The notes: a model not told the origin generated them from the sequence alone. A stretch of DNA of 64,000 nt from Azospirillum sp. SYSU D00513 (GCF_017356015.1 NZ_JAFIQV010000037.1:1-64000); one strand, 5' to 3'; positions 1 to 9,591 are shown, numbered from the stretch's first letter. Translations and numbers: made by a program.

Positions 1-124
1 GGCTCGGCGCCGGCCCACCCAGCGCAATCCTCGATTTCGACATAACGTGAGACGAGCCACCCTCACCTCGGCAGGGACATGGGGTCTAGGGGTGTGAGGC
101 AGGGCGTTGTTCGCGTCCGGAAGG
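1..124. other. left-edge non-coding stretch
   Basis: No open reading frame that I can defend. It lies downstream of the leftmost minus-strand gene. I see no clear terminator or promoter here. Confidence 0.4.
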
Positions 125-1150
125 TCAGAGCGCCTTCGATAGAGCCTTAATCCGGGCCTCAGTCGCCGGATGAGAGGCGAACAGGCGGCGCGAGATCCCT
201 CCCAGCACGTAAGCGTCCTTGATTCCGAACGCGGCCGCAGCCGGGACGTGGAGCGGGTTCTTGATCGCGAGGCGGCCGGTCGGGTCGTTGGCGATCCTTG
301 TCAGGGCCGAGATCATCGCCTCGGTTGAGACCAGTGAGGCTCCGGCGGCATCGGCGTGGAACTCCCGCCACCGGCTGTGCAGGGCGATCAGCGCTTGGCA
401 CAGCAGCATCACGGTGAGGGCGATCTGCGGGAGCAACAGGATGGCGCCAAGGATAGCGGCGATCTTCGTTTCGTCGCTCCCAAGGGCGATCAGGAAGGTG
501 AGCACCATTGCTCCAAGCACGATGGGGAGCGCACGGATTACACCGTGCAGCTTCAGAAGCGGCCGCAGGAAGAAGGTCGCCAAGGAGTCTTGAATCGCGT
601 AGGCGAGCGCCTTGGTCGAGGAATCGCCCATGACGACATGGGCAACCTCGTGCCCCAGAACCGCAGCGAGTTCATCCTGGGAGAGAGCGTTCACGGCTCC
701 CACGTTGACGCCGATCAGGTAATTCGATGGCCGACCGACGGCGAAGGCGTTCATCTCCGCGTTGGGAACGATCGCGAGCTTGGGAGCGGCGGGGAGCCCC
801 GCCTTCTTGGCCAATGTATGAACCAGGCCGTAAAGGTTCGCTTCCGCCGGCGAGATGAGGGTTCCCGCCTCGATGATGCTCGGCGTGATGATCTTGGCTT
901 TCGCGGCTTTGGCGATGCTATCCGCGGCAAACAGCCAACGGCCAAAAAACCGGAACGTCCACCCGGCAAAGGGAAGCCCGACCAGCACAAGGCCGAAGAC
1001 GCCATCGAGCTGTTTGTCCCCGCCCTGGACGACGAGCAACAGGCTCTGCACTGTGACAGCGGCAAACGGAGCGGCGAGCAGGAGGGTGAGAAGCAGGAGG
1101 GCCACGAAGGTCAGGCGGGCGCGCTTCGTGCCTCGGATGCGCAATGGCAT
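125..1150 (-). CDS. HtpX-like M48 membrane metallopeptidase
   Basis: A membrane-bound zinc protease of the M48 family, which degrades misfolded membrane proteins at the cytoplasmic membrane. The 341-residue product has hydrophobic segments near residues 12-40 and 50-70 and another pair after the active site. The zinc motif HEVAH sits at residues 167-171, and the third ligand is in a later EFHADAAGA stretch, the usual M48 arrangement. I start it at the MPLRIRG methionine rather than the longer open frame, because the longer start overlaps the upstream gene. The stop of the upstream DUF2726 gene lies 4 bases before this start, so the two are probably cotranscribed. Family assignment is secure; its substrate on this replicon is unknown. 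Confidence 0.88.
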   Translation of the reverse strand: MPLRIRGTKRARLTFVALLLLTLLLAAPFAAVTVQSLLLVVQGGDKQLDGVFGLVLVGLPFAGWTFRFFGRWLFAADSIAKAAKAKIITPSIIEAGTLISPAEANLYGLVHTLAKKAGLPAAPKLAIVPNAEMNAFAVGRPSNYLIGVNVGAVNALSQDELAAVLGHEVAHVVMGDSSTKALAYAIQDSLATFFLRPLLKLHGVIRALPIVLGAMVLTFLIALGSDETKIAAILGAILLLPQIALTVMLLCQALIALHSRWREFHADAAGASLVSTEAMISALTRIANDPTGRLAIKNPLHVPAAAAFGIKDAYVLGGISRRLFASHPATEARIKALSKAL

Positions 1151-1154
1151 GGGA

Positions 1155-1751
1155 TCAGTCCTTAGAATGAAGATAAACCAACTGAGTGCCTGCACTGAGC
1201 GGGGCATTCCGTATGGCGTTCAGCGCGAGGTCTGTGGAGGCGATATTCGGCTGCAGCGGGTCATACCCGAGTGCATCTCTCAAAATCTTCGACCAGTCGT
1301 GACGTTTTGCTGGTCTGACGCGGACAAGGCGAATGCCTGCTTCATCCAGTGCCCGGTTCACAGTCGCGTCTCGTGCTCGCCGCTTACTCTCTTTGTGGGA
1401 GTAGTCATCCAGTTCGATAACGCAGATGGCGTTTCGATGCGGGTCGAGGATGACAAAATCCACGCTATACTTCGCAACCCTGTTCAGCGCTGATAAGCGC
1501 TCCGAGTACGACTTTGTGTTTATGGTCAGCAGATCGGCAACACGCACTTGGGGGCATATGTGCCAATCGTTAGGAACGGCAACGCGTAACTCTTCCAGCG
1601 ACTTTCTTTCCCAATCCGAGAGAAGCGGCTTTGATGAGTATAGCGCACCGTTCTTTTTTGATGATGTCGCGTTAGACAATAGGTCTTTAAGCAAGACAAC
1701 AACTAGGATCGCGATAACAACGACGATCAAGCCTTGGCCTAGTTCGCTCAT
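1155..1751 (-). CDS. membrane-anchored DUF2726 protein, nuclease-like fold
   Basis: A 198-residue protein with one N-terminal membrane segment (about residues 8-24) followed by a DUF2726-type domain. Around residues 97-119 it has VDFVILD then CVIELDDYSH, the Asp...Glu-x-Asp pattern of PD-(D/E)xK-like folds that DUF2726 resembles. The domain would face the cytoplasm. It is the middle gene of a minus-strand series: thioredoxin-fold gene, this gene, HtpX-like protease. Enzymatic activity is inferred from the fold only; many DUF2726 proteins have no demonstrated function. Confidence 0.72.
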   Translation of the reverse strand: MSELGQGLIVVVIAILVVVLLKDLLSNATSSKKNGALYSSKPLLSDWERKSLEELRVAVPNDWHICPQVRVADLLTINTKSYSERLSALNRVAKYSVDFVILDPHRNAICVIELDDYSHKESKRRARDATVNRALDEAGIRLVRVRPAKRHDWSKILRDALGYDPLQPNIASTDLALNAIRNAPLSAGTQLVYLHSKD

Positions 1752-1808
1752 GATGGTGCCTCATAACGAGGTTGGGACCTCCGCTTGGCGGAGGCCCCTT
1801 GCCTGCAA
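1752..1808. other. hairpin between minus-strand genes
   Basis: A short inverted repeat, CCTCCGC and GCGGAGG around a 3-base loop near 1780-1797, lies just downstream of the thioredoxin-fold gene in its reading direction. There is no U-tract after it, so it may be only a weak terminator or a processing hairpin. Confidence 0.4.
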
Positions 1809-2852
1809 TTAGGCCTTCTTGTTGCGCAGCTTGGTGATGGCGTCCTGCAGAGCACCTTCCGGAGCGGCGCCAGGGTAAGTGCGCTCGGCCCCCTCGATGT
1901 AGAAGAACGGGGTGCCCTGGATCTTCAGGCTCTCGCCGAGGTTCAGGTCGTTGGTGACCAGGGAGGCGATCTCGGGCGAGGTCATGTCGGCCTTCAGCTT
2001 CTCCACATCCAGGTTCAGCTTGGCTCCCAGGTCCAGAATGGACTTCTCGTCGATCTGAGTCAGGCGGTAGAGCTCCTTGTGGAACTCGGCATACTTGCCC
2101 TGCCGCTCGGCCGCCCGGCCAGCCTGAGCCGCGAGGCGCGAGGTCGGGGAGAGGATCGGCAGGTCACGGTAGACCACCTGCAGCTCCGGGTTCTTGCTGA
2201 TGAGCCTGTCGACCACCGGCTGCATCTCCTTGCAGTAGCGGCAGTTGTAGTCAGCGAAGACCACCATGCGGACCTTGGCGTTGGCACCCTCGGCGCCCGC
2301 CGTCACTGCGTCCTTCTCGAACAGCTCCGACGCACGGGCGGCGAAGTCGGCCACCTTTGGCTGGTTGGCCTGCTGCTGCTCGGCGAGGTGGGTGTTAACG
2401 CTGGCGAAGATGTAGCCCGCGTTGGTCTTGACCCACTCGCGCATGAGCGCATCGAACTGCTTGGGGTCCATGTCGGCGCTCGGCGACGGACCGCTGGCGA
2501 GCTGCACCGCGTTGCCTTGGAGCGCGATGCCCGGAGTGCTGGGCTGCTGCTGAGTGGGAACGGGCAGGTTGATGGTCTGGTTGGCCGCCGCCTTTTGCGC
2601 CGTCGCCTGCTCGGGCGTCAGGAGCTTGGGAATGGTCGGGCTGGCCGGACGCGCCTGCACGGCATTGTCGCGGGGAGCCACACCCATCGAGAGGCGCTGG
2701 TTGTCGATCGTCAGGCGCGTGTTCTCTTCGCTCAGCGCCTGAATCCGGTTCAGCAGCGTCATGAGCACGGCATCGTCTGCCGCGATGGCGGGTCCGAAGC
2801 CTGACAGGGCGAGAGCGATGGGGGCGGCGAACAGGATCTTCTTCACGGTCAT
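1809..2852 (-). CDS. periplasmic DsbA/ScsC-like thiol-disulfide protein
   Basis: A 347-residue exported thioredoxin-fold protein. A signal peptide covers about residues 1-25 (MTVKK, hydrophobic core, AxA cleavage). A short coiled-coil-like stretch (residues 30-55) and a Pro/Gln-rich linker (70-125) precede the catalytic domain. The active site CRYC is at residues 204-207 in the context FADYNCRYC, and a cis-Pro loop GTPFF follows near residue 310. It most resembles the DsbA/ScsC type with an N-terminal oligomerisation segment. On conjugative elements such proteins help fold disulfide-bonded transfer components; that role is an inference. The longer open frame upstream is not used because the signal peptide begins at this methionine. 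Confidence 0.83.
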   Translation of the reverse strand: MTVKKILFAAPIALALSGFGPAIAADDAVLMTLLNRIQALSEENTRLTIDNQRLSMGVAPRDNAVQARPASPTIPKLLTPEQATAQKAAANQTINLPVPTQQQPSTPGIALQGNAVQLASGPSPSADMDPKQFDALMREWVKTNAGYIFASVNTHLAEQQQANQPKVADFAARASELFEKDAVTAGAEGANAKVRMVVFADYNCRYCKEMQPVVDRLISKNPELQVVYRDLPILSPTSRLAAQAGRAAERQGKYAEFHKELYRLTQIDEKSILDLGAKLNLDVEKLKADMTSPEIASLVTNDLNLGESLKIQGTPFFYIEGAERTYPGAAPEGALQDAITKLRNKKA

Positions 2853-3219
2853 GGCGGGGATTCCAGTGTTGGTGTTGGTCTGAACTGGCCCTGACCCTAG
2901 CGGCCTCGGCCTGTGCGCCGCGCCGTTGAAAAGTTCACTTTCAGCGCATCTATCTGCAGCGCGAAGCACGGCGGGATCGAGGTAGTCAGGAGCGTTCTGC
3001 CTGCCGGATCGGATGCCGCGCGATGCGCCTAATGTTCTTATCCCCTGTCGACGCATTCCCAGAGACCGACGCTGTTGCTTCGGGCTGTCGAGGAGCGCGA
3101 AGAAGCGTGCCTTCCGTCCAGAACGGACATAGGGCAGCGCCGGTCGGGACTCGACACAGAGCGCCTGTCACAGCACCGGCCCCGTCAGGAGCCTCGGTTG
3201 ACCAACGCGGAGCATCGCC
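2853..3219. other. divergent intergenic region with dyad
   Basis: Promoter region between the minus-strand thioredoxin-fold gene and the plus-strand 524-aa gene. The only structure I recognise is a copy of the dispersed dyad, GTCCAGAACGGAC, at 3116-3128. Short open frames on both strands here have no supporting start or similarity. Confidence 0.5.
3116..3128. repeat. dispersed dyad copy, GTCCAGAACGGAC
   Basis: Intergenic copy of the 13-bp dyad found about twenty times in the window. Flanks extend the symmetry by one base on one side. Confidence 0.7.
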
Positions 3220-4794
3220 ATGTCCCGCCTAAAGAATGCGACCTTAAGCACGTCTCATGCGCTCGATGATGACGGGGACGGGCTCACCGAGGCGCTGTCT
3301 CTCCTGTCGGATCTGGACAACACCACTTTGGCCAGGATCGTCCGGGAGCTGGAGGTGCGTCGGGTACTCGGCTGGAAAGCGATGAGCGTGCGAAGCGGTC
3401 CGCTGGATCGGCTGCTGAACATTCTCGGCCGTCGCATCCCGCCACGCTGCGGACCACGACTGCAAACCGTCTCGCGGCTCGCGTTTGCGCCGGCAGAGTT
3501 GCTGTTCGCGAACAATGACGATGCCCGCCCCTGGTCGGTTCCGCGAAGCATGTTGCGGGCGATTTGGGCGCTGGCGTATCGGACGGCGCCGGAGCGGATT
3601 TCGGATCTCTGCAACAGGTACGCAGCGGCGGTGACGGCGGCACAAGGCGTCCCTGATCCGGAAGTGGTGCTGCTCACCGCATCAGCCGCCCAGCTGGCCC
3701 TACGTGACATCCTTGGAGAGGTCATCCGACAGCCAGCGGCCGTAGAAGCGGTCATGCTGGAGATCCTCAGGCTCGGAGGGGTGGCTGGGGAAGGGGCTGT
3801 GGGTCCCCGAACATATCCCGTGCTGGAAAGCCTCTGGCTGGCCTTAGAGGCGCAACACCGGGCGGGTGGCACGCTCCTCGACGTGGCGCGTCTGCTTCAG
3901 ACGGCAGCGGCCAAGCAGAGCTGGAGAGAGTCGATCGACATGGACCAGGCGATGTTCGCCGTTGGCCAAGCGCTTCCGGTGCTTCTGGCGGACGTGCCGC
4001 CAGGGCACCTGGGGCGCTCACCCGCTGCGGCCTTCTTCGTGCTGCTCGGGCGTGCGCTAGAACATCCCAGCCCGCTGCTGGAGATCCTTCGGCGCAGAGT
4101 CATTCTGGAAACCGGCGGGCAATCGCCACGGGATACCAGGTGCAGCGCCGAGATGCTTGCCTATGTCGAGGACCTGGTCGGCTCCGTCGAGATGCAGGCT
4201 GACCGAACCGCCCAGTCCATTACGGACGTCCGGTCCTCCCAGAACCGGCATACCGCTCGCCTGAAGGCCGGCGATGATCTGTTCCTGCTCTCGCGGTCCC
4301 TAAAGCGCATCGACAGTGTGGGCTTCTTGGACCCGCGTGGAAGGCCCCGTGAACATCTCGAAGCGGTTCGGAAGCGCTTTGTGGGCAGGCCGGCAGCCAA
4401 CCTGCTGGAGGCGCTGAGCGGGTTGGCATGCGGCCCTATGTTCGGCATGAGCCCGGAGAGTACCGGCGGCGAGGCGGTCACCGCTGCGGTTTGCGCAGCT
4501 ACATTGGTCTGCGCGATCGGCGACGTGGCGGATGGCTTGCAGTGCCGGGCGGCAGCAAAGACAGCCAGGAACAGCATCCTCGCGGCCGTTCAGCGGCAAG
4601 CGGATGATGTGCTTGGGCGCATGCCCGCTGAGGAGGCATCGTGGGCCGCGCGTTGGCAAGCAACGCTGGCCGTTGCCGAGGTTCTGTCTCCAAGCCTCGC
4701 GGAAACACTGCGCCGACGTCAGGCAAGCTCAAAAAATGCTACAGCGTCGAACCTGAAAGCAAACCCATCGACCTTGGAAGTGCACTGGCTGTGA
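3220..4794 (+). CDS. unknown 524-aa protein
   Basis: A long open frame with a normal start (GGAG 8-10 bases before ATG) and codon use like its neighbours. The product is soluble, rich in Ala, Leu and Arg, and looks mostly helical, with no signal peptide or membrane segment. I do not recognise a family. It stands alone between a divergent gene and the pentapeptide gene, which starts 135 bases downstream. Confidence 0.7.
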   Translation: MSRLKNATLSTSHALDDDGDGLTEALSLLSDLDNTTLARIVRELEVRRVLGWKAMSVRSGPLDRLLNILGRRIPPRCGPRLQTVSRLAFAPAELLFANNDDARPWSVPRSMLRAIWALAYRTAPERISDLCNRYAAAVTAAQGVPDPEVVLLTASAAQLALRDILGEVIRQPAAVEAVMLEILRLGGVAGEGAVGPRTYPVLESLWLALEAQHRAGGTLLDVARLLQTAAAKQSWRESIDMDQAMFAVGQALPVLLADVPPGHLGRSPAAAFFVLLGRALEHPSPLLEILRRRVILETGGQSPRDTRCSAEMLAYVEDLVGSVEMQADRTAQSITDVRSSQNRHTARLKAGDDLFLLSRSLKRIDSVGFLDPRGRPREHLEAVRKRFVGRPAANLLEALSGLACGPMFGMSPESTGGEAVTAAVCAATLVCAIGDVADGLQCRAAAKTARNSILAAVQRQADDVLGRMPAEEASWAARWQATLAVAEVLSPSLAETLRRRQASSKNATASNLKANPSTLEVHWL

Positions 4795-4929
4795 TCAGTT
4801 TGCATAACCGTCAAGAACTGTGCAGGACACGGCTGCTTACTGCGCTTGTGCTTGATCTGCCTTTCTGATAGTTGACTGATACCGCACTGGGTCTAGCGCG
4901 CCAACGTCGTAACGCAAGGAAGAGTTTCT

Positions 4930-6231
4930 ATGAGCAGCGATTTCTCGCAACCCCTCGCTCGCATGACCCAGGAGCGGCTGGAAGCTATTGTTCAGAATCA
5001 TCAGAAGTTCCGCATCGCACGCCCCGGTGGACGGCGGGCAAACCTGTCCTCCTTCGACATGTCCGGTCTGAATTTCTCTGGCTTCGACCTTTCCTATGCC
5101 GATTTCTTCGGCTCTTCCCTGGTTGGGGCGAACCTCACCAAAACGCGGCTGGACGGGGCGACCATGGCCTCCTGCGATCTCCAGAAGGCCAATCTGGAGC
5201 GTGCGAGTCTGATGAGGACGGACCTGCGCGGTGCCTGCTTGCGCGGAGCGATCCTCATTGGCGCGAACCTGTTCGAGGCCGATCTGCGGGAAAGCGTACT
5301 GGCCGAACAGGACCGGGATGGAAACCTGCGGATGATCGACATCAGCTTGAAGCCATCGCTGTCCACCGGCGCTGACCTGTCCGGCGCGAACCTTACGAAC
5401 GCCCGCCTGTCCGGGACGATGGCGACCAAGACCGACTTCACCGACGCCATCTTGCGCGGCGCGAAGCTGATCCGCACCAACGTGAAGGGCGCTAACTTCA
5501 CCGGCGCGAACCTGGAGAACGTCGACTTCGCGGCGGCCGATCTGCGGGGCGCTTGCCTGAGGGGCGCGGTGCTCTATGGCGCGAAGCTCAATGACGCCAA
5601 ACTCGATGGCGCAAACATGGAGGACGTTCTTACCGACCGGCCTCGCGGCACCCGGGTGCACGAGATGTCGAGGCTCATCGAGCACATGCTCTACGATCAC
5701 CGCCGCTTTCTGGAGACCAACGGAGCCGAGGGAGAGTTGCTGGACCTGCGTGGCTGTGATCTGCGCAACGGGCCATCGCTGGAAGGGGCCATGCTGACAA
5801 TGATGCAGGCCGCTGGGACGATGCTTTATGGCGTGGAGATGACCGGAGCCATGCTGCAGGCGGCGAACCTGGAGGGAGCGGATCTCCGGATGTGCGACCT
5901 TGTGGGAGCGGATCTCCGAGGCGTGAACCTGCGTGGTGCGAAGCTGAACGGCGCAAACCTCACTGGGGCGAACTTCCGGGACCTTCTCATCGACGAAGGC
6001 CGCCGGAAGCCTGCCGACCTGTCCGGAGCACGGCTGCGGAACACGAACCTGTCGGGAGCGGTGCTCAAGGGAGCGGCGCTGGTGGGTGCGGACCTGTCCT
6101 TCGCCAACCTCACCGATGTGGACTTTACGGGCGCTGATCTGACCGAGGCTAAGTTTTTTGAGGCGACCGTTACACCGGCTCAGCTGGCCACCGCGGCGAG
6201 TGTCAGCGGCGTTGCAGGTGTCCGAGCCTAA
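4930..6231 (+). CDS. pentapeptide-repeat protein
   Basis: A 433-residue protein made almost entirely of A(D/N)LxG-type pentapeptide repeats, which fold into a right-handed quadrilateral beta-helix. There are two repeat blocks, roughly residues 36-245 and 270-425, separated by a non-repeat linker containing HEMSRLIEHML. Some plasmid pentapeptide proteins mimic DNA and protect gyrase (Qnr, MfpA), but most have unknown targets, and nothing here shows which. The start follows AGGAAGAG. Confidence 0.9.
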   Translation: MSSDFSQPLARMTQERLEAIVQNHQKFRIARPGGRRANLSSFDMSGLNFSGFDLSYADFFGSSLVGANLTKTRLDGATMASCDLQKANLERASLMRTDLRGACLRGAILIGANLFEADLRESVLAEQDRDGNLRMIDISLKPSLSTGADLSGANLTNARLSGTMATKTDFTDAILRGAKLIRTNVKGANFTGANLENVDFAAADLRGACLRGAVLYGAKLNDAKLDGANMEDVLTDRPRGTRVHEMSRLIEHMLYDHRRFLETNGAEGELLDLRGCDLRNGPSLEGAMLTMMQAAGTMLYGVEMTGAMLQAANLEGADLRMCDLVGADLRGVNLRGAKLNGANLTGANFRDLLIDEGRRKPADLSGARLRNTNLSGAVLKGAALVGADLSFANLTDVDFTGADLTEAKFFEATVTPAQLATAASVSGVAGVRA

Positions 6232-6241
6232 GTGCGTTGGC

Positions 6242-6676
6242 TCAGAAGAGGCGCAGTGTTGAGGTGTCGTCCGTCGCCCTGATCCTGGTACGCTTCCGTC
6301 TCCCCTGTCCAGAATGGACAGGCGGGAGGGCTGCTCCCGCACTCCTGTCAGGAATGGACACGGCGCGGAACTCAGCAGGGATCCAGAGGTCGGGATCGAC
6401 GTCGGAGGTGTGAAAGAGGCTCACCACCCTATAAGGGGCGCCGACCCTCTGGGGCGCTGAAAGCCGCCTTCTCAGGCTTCGCAGGACGATCTGGCGAGCT
6501 TCGGCAAGCCCTGTGACGCTATAGTGCCGCGTTGCTCCGGTGGTTCCAGCACGGCCATTCCGCACGATGATGGACCACATCCCGAACATGTCGTAACCGG
6601 CGGCCACGTGATAGGAGCGCGCCACGTTCCGTTCCGGGTTGTCGCACCGAAGAGAGATCTCCAGCAGAGCAAGCAT
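6242..6676 (-). CDS. WGR-like small protein with dyads in its 3' end
   Basis: A 144-residue product. Residues about 20-90 (pattern YDMFGMWSIIVRNGR, then AxxIVLRSLRRRL and a GAPYRVV end) resemble a WGR domain, a nucleic-acid binding module seen in PARPs and in many short bacterial plasmid proteins. The last third is low-complexity and contains two dispersed dyads in the DNA (6306-6320 and 6346-6360), so the C-terminus may have been shaped by those sites. Convergent with the pentapeptide gene. Confidence 0.55.
   Translation of the reverse strand: MLALLEISLRCDNPERNVARSYHVAAGYDMFGMWSIIVRNGRAGTTGATRHYSVTGLAEARQIVLRSLRRRLSAPQRVGAPYRVVSLFHTSDVDPDLWIPAEFRAVSIPDRSAGAALPPVHSGQGRRKRTRIRATDDTSTLRLF
6306..6320. 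repeat. dispersed dyad copy, TGTCCAGAATGGACA
   Basis: Perfect arms with a 3-base centre. Best match in the window to the consensus. Confidence 0.75.
6346..6360. repeat. dispersed dyad variant, TGTCAGGAATGGACA
   Basis: Second copy 40 bases from the 6306 copy, with the variant left arm GTCAG that recurs at 30597, 41537, 48354, 57838 and 61206. Confidence 0.65.
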
Positions 6677-6867
6677 GGGCGCCTCGCCGTTCGAAACGAG
6701 GGAGCTTAGCTGAGACTATCCCTCGCGGAATCCCCCACATCCGGCGTAGTCCGTCGCGACCTGATTCCTCCTTTACCTCCGAAGAATACGGAAAATTAAT
6801 CGGGATGGTGCAGAGTTAGTTAGGTTCCAGGGGAAATCGCCCAACGTGCCTGCATGGAGAGTGTCTG

Positions 6868-7362
6868 ATGCGAGTTCTCGTTGCTGCTGCGGTGTCGGCG
6901 ATGCTTGCCGTCGGTGCGGCTGCCTACGCCCCTGCAGCAACCGCCGGCGCAAATCCGATCCTGACCGTACAGGACAGCAAGAACGCCGCTGGTACACGGT
7001 TCGAGTTCACTCTGGAAGCGTTGGAAGCCCTCGGCACGAGAACCGTAAGCACCGTAACGCCCTGGAACGCCGAGCCCGTCGCTTACACCGGCGTGCCTCT
7101 GTCGCGGCTCGCTGAGCACGTCAACGCAACCGGTCGGGCGATGAAGGTCGAAGCGCTGAACGACTATAAGGCCGAGATCCCCGCATCCGACATCGCAAAG
7201 TACGGTCCGCTTCTGGCAACGCGCCGTAATGGCGAGCCGATGCTGATCCGTGACAAAGGGCCGATCTTCGTGATCTACGACTTCGGCAGATACCCTGAGC
7301 TGAAGAGCGAAATCTTCCATTCGCGCAGTGTCTGGCAGGTCAAATCCATAACGCTTGAGTGA
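6868..7362 (+). CDS. exported sulfite-oxidase-fold (molybdopterin-type) sensor-associated protein
   Basis: A 164-residue protein with a signal peptide (residues 1-27) and the small oxidoreductase molybdopterin-binding fold: YTGVPLSRL, then a region ending in GPIFVIYDFGRYPEL and SRSVWQVKSITLE. Such stand-alone domains sit next to hybrid kinases in many proteobacteria and probably act as periplasmic ligand or redox sensors rather than full enzymes. The kinase gene begins 6 bases after this stop. Confidence 0.7.
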   Translation: MRVLVAAAVSAMLAVGAAAYAPAATAGANPILTVQDSKNAAGTRFEFTLEALEALGTRTVSTVTPWNAEPVAYTGVPLSRLAEHVNATGRAMKVEALNDYKAEIPASDIAKYGPLLATRRNGEPMLIRDKGPIFVIYDFGRYPELKSEIFHSRSVWQVKSITLE

Positions 7363-7368
7363 TATTCC

Positions 7369-9576
7369 GTGAAGATTGTTCCCCGAACGATAAGCCGTGC
7401 TCTCTCCCGGTTGACCGCGTTGCCAACCAAGTATGTTTATGGAGCGGTTGTTGCGACAGGAATGACCCTGGTTGTGGTTACAGGTCTTCTTGTTCAGCGT
7501 GTCTACACTGAGATCTCCGTTCAAAACGGTGCCCGCATCGAAAACACCCAATGGTCGCTGCATCAGGTGCAGGTCGAGTTCTACCGCTTCAAAGACCTGT
7601 TGAACGATTTCGCCAATGCCAGGATCAACGAGGAACCAGTTCAGGTTCGGTATGAGATCCTTCTCAGCCGCTTGGAGATTGCTCGCCATGATGGCTGGTT
7701 GATCTTCGAACGTGACCTCAACCTTCTCGAAGCTCTCAACGGGTTGGACACGGAAATCCGGCAGTGGGATGCGGTGGTTCAGAATCTGAGCGAGCCAGCC
7801 TCGTCCGAGCCGCTCCGGCAGAGCGCGTCGGCGCTGACACAGCGTATGCAGGACTTCGTTGTACAGTCCCACGCTATCACCCTTGAACGCTTTTCCGAGA
7901 AGCGGGCGGAGCTTGTCGATCGCCTCAACCAGGTTCTGTGGACAGCGGGCGCCCTCGTTCTTCCGATCGGCGCGTTGCTCATCCTGCTGCTAGTCCAATC
8001 CGGACGGGCTGAATCGACCAGGCGCAAGGCGGAGGAATACGCCGAGGCCTACAAGGAAACGCGGGATAGGGTCGAAGCCGAGAACCGGGCCAAGAGCGCC
8101 TTCCTCGCCACACTGAGCCACGAGATCAAAACGCCGCTGACCGGCATCATTGGGATGGCCGAGCTGCTCACCGCAGCCGATCTTTCGCCGCTCGGACGGC
8201 GGTACGCCAATGCGGTGCTCGAATCCTCCCATAGGCTCCTTGGTATGGTCCGCGATATCCTCGACTATACCCGGCTGGAAGGAACGGCGGTCCAACTGCG
8301 AAACTCGGAGGTCGCGCTGGAGGAGACCGTCGAAGCGGTGCTGGACCTTCAGACGGCGAGCGTGCTCAGGAAGAAGCTCTGGCTTGAATCCGTGTTCGCC
8401 TTTGGTGCGCCCAGCCACATTGTCGCAGACGGTCATCGAGTCCGACAGGTTCTGCTGAACCTGGTGAGCAACGCCATCAAGGTGACGGACGATGGCGGTG
8501 TGATCGTCCGGGTATCGCCCTCTCCCGACACACCGTTCCAAGTCCGCATTGCTGTATCGGACACAGGACCAGGCCTCCGCGAGGAGGAGATCCAAACACT
8601 GTTCCAGCCCTTCCGCCAGCTCGATCAGGACGAGGAACGGCGCATTGCCGGGTCTGGCCTGGGCCTATCGATCTGCAAGGAGCTGGTCACGCTCATGGGC
8701 GGCCGGATCGGCGTCGACAGCACACCGGGCGTCGGATCGACCTTCTGGTTCGAACTCCCGATTGGAACCAGTGATTCAGGAGCCGTCCTGTCCCGTCCGG
8801 AGACCAACCGAGAGGTCGCGTTGCTGGCGATGCGCTCGGATGCGGAAGCTGAGGCGATGGCGGTGAAGTTGGAGCGGCTTGGCTATACGGTAGTCCGCAA
8901 CTCGACGGCTATGCCATCACCGTCGCCGTCTCCCGCACTCGCCGTACTCGATGCCGATCGGGACGATGCGCAAGCCATAGAGCAGGCGCTGCCTGCCGGT
9001 GTCCCTCGGATCTGGGTCGGAACGGGACTTGCTCAGGTGGAAGGTGATGCGTCGAAGGACACCGACCTCGCAAAGCCGATACGCTTCGCCTCGCTCCGGC
9101 AGGCACTGGTGAACCTACGAGACGAAGTGCGGCCGCCGGCGCAGGAAGCGACCCCCGCTTCCGCTGGCCCCCTGGAACCGATTGAGGGAAAGCCTGATGC
9201 GAACCCGCGTCTGCTGATCGCGGAAGACAGCCCCATGATCCAGAACTTACTCAAGCTCTCTTTGCCCAAGGCGGGATACCAGCCGACATTCGTCGATAAC
9301 GGACAAGCGGCGGTCGATGCGGTGCGCTCTGGCAGCTTCGCCGCTGTGCTGATGGATCTACACATGCCCATCATGGGCGGGATCGAGGCCACGCGGCTCA
9401 TCCGTGCGTTGCCCGGAGACGCTGGATGCACGCCGATCATTGCGCTCACGGCGAATGCCCACGAGGACGTCGATCAAGCCTGCCGGGAAGCGGGCATGAA
9501 CGACTTCGCCAGCAAGCCCATCAACATGCCAGGGCTGCTGCTGGCCCTTGCCAACCAACTTCAGGCAAGCGACTGA
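7369..9576 (+). CDS. hybrid sensor histidine kinase
   Basis: A 735-residue membrane kinase. Membrane segments near residues 22-46 and 186-207 flank a periplasmic helical sensor. The HisKA domain carries the phospho-acceptor in LSHEIKTPL (His about 251); the ATPase domain shows NAIKV, DTGPG and GSGLGLSI. Residues about 482-590 look like a degenerate receiver (no clear acidic pocket), followed by a true C-terminal receiver with IAEDS and the acceptor Asp663 in VLMDLHMP. A hybrid kinase needs an Hpt protein to pass phosphate on; a stand-alone Hpt gene lies at 35105. GTG start. Paired with the exported protein just upstream. Confidence 0.9.
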   Translation: MKIVPRTISRALSRLTALPTKYVYGAVVATGMTLVVVTGLLVQRVYTEISVQNGARIENTQWSLHQVQVEFYRFKDLLNDFANARINEEPVQVRYEILLSRLEIARHDGWLIFERDLNLLEALNGLDTEIRQWDAVVQNLSEPASSEPLRQSASALTQRMQDFVVQSHAITLERFSEKRAELVDRLNQVLWTAGALVLPIGALLILLLVQSGRAESTRRKAEEYAEAYKETRDRVEAENRAKSAFLATLSHEIKTPLTGIIGMAELLTAADLSPLGRRYANAVLESSHRLLGMVRDILDYTRLEGTAVQLRNSEVALEETVEAVLDLQTASVLRKKLWLESVFAFGAPSHIVADGHRVRQVLLNLVSNAIKVTDDGGVIVRVSPSPDTPFQVRIAVSDTGPGLREEEIQTLFQPFRQLDQDEERRIAGSGLGLSICKELVTLMGGRIGVDSTPGVGSTFWFELPIGTSDSGAVLSRPETNREVALLAMRSDAEAEAMAVKLERLGYTVVRNSTAMPSPSPSPALAVLDADRDDAQAIEQALPAGVPRIWVGTGLAQVEGDASKDTDLAKPIRFASLRQALVNLRDEVRPPAQEATPASAGPLEPIEGKPDANPRLLIAEDSPMIQNLLKLSLPKAGYQPTFVDNGQAAVDAVRSGSFAAVLMDLHMPIMGGIEATRLIRALPGDAGCTPIIALTANAHEDVDQACREAGMNDFASKPINMPGLLLALANQLQASD

Positions 9577-9591
9577 ACAGCTCCGCTGTCG

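Noticed and set aside
219..593. Plus-strand frames inside the HtpX-like gene
   Set aside because: Shadows of the minus-strand gene; low-complexity products.
1785..2804. 339-aa plus-strand frame over the thioredoxin-fold gene
   Set aside because: Complement shadow of a gene with clear signal peptide and active site.
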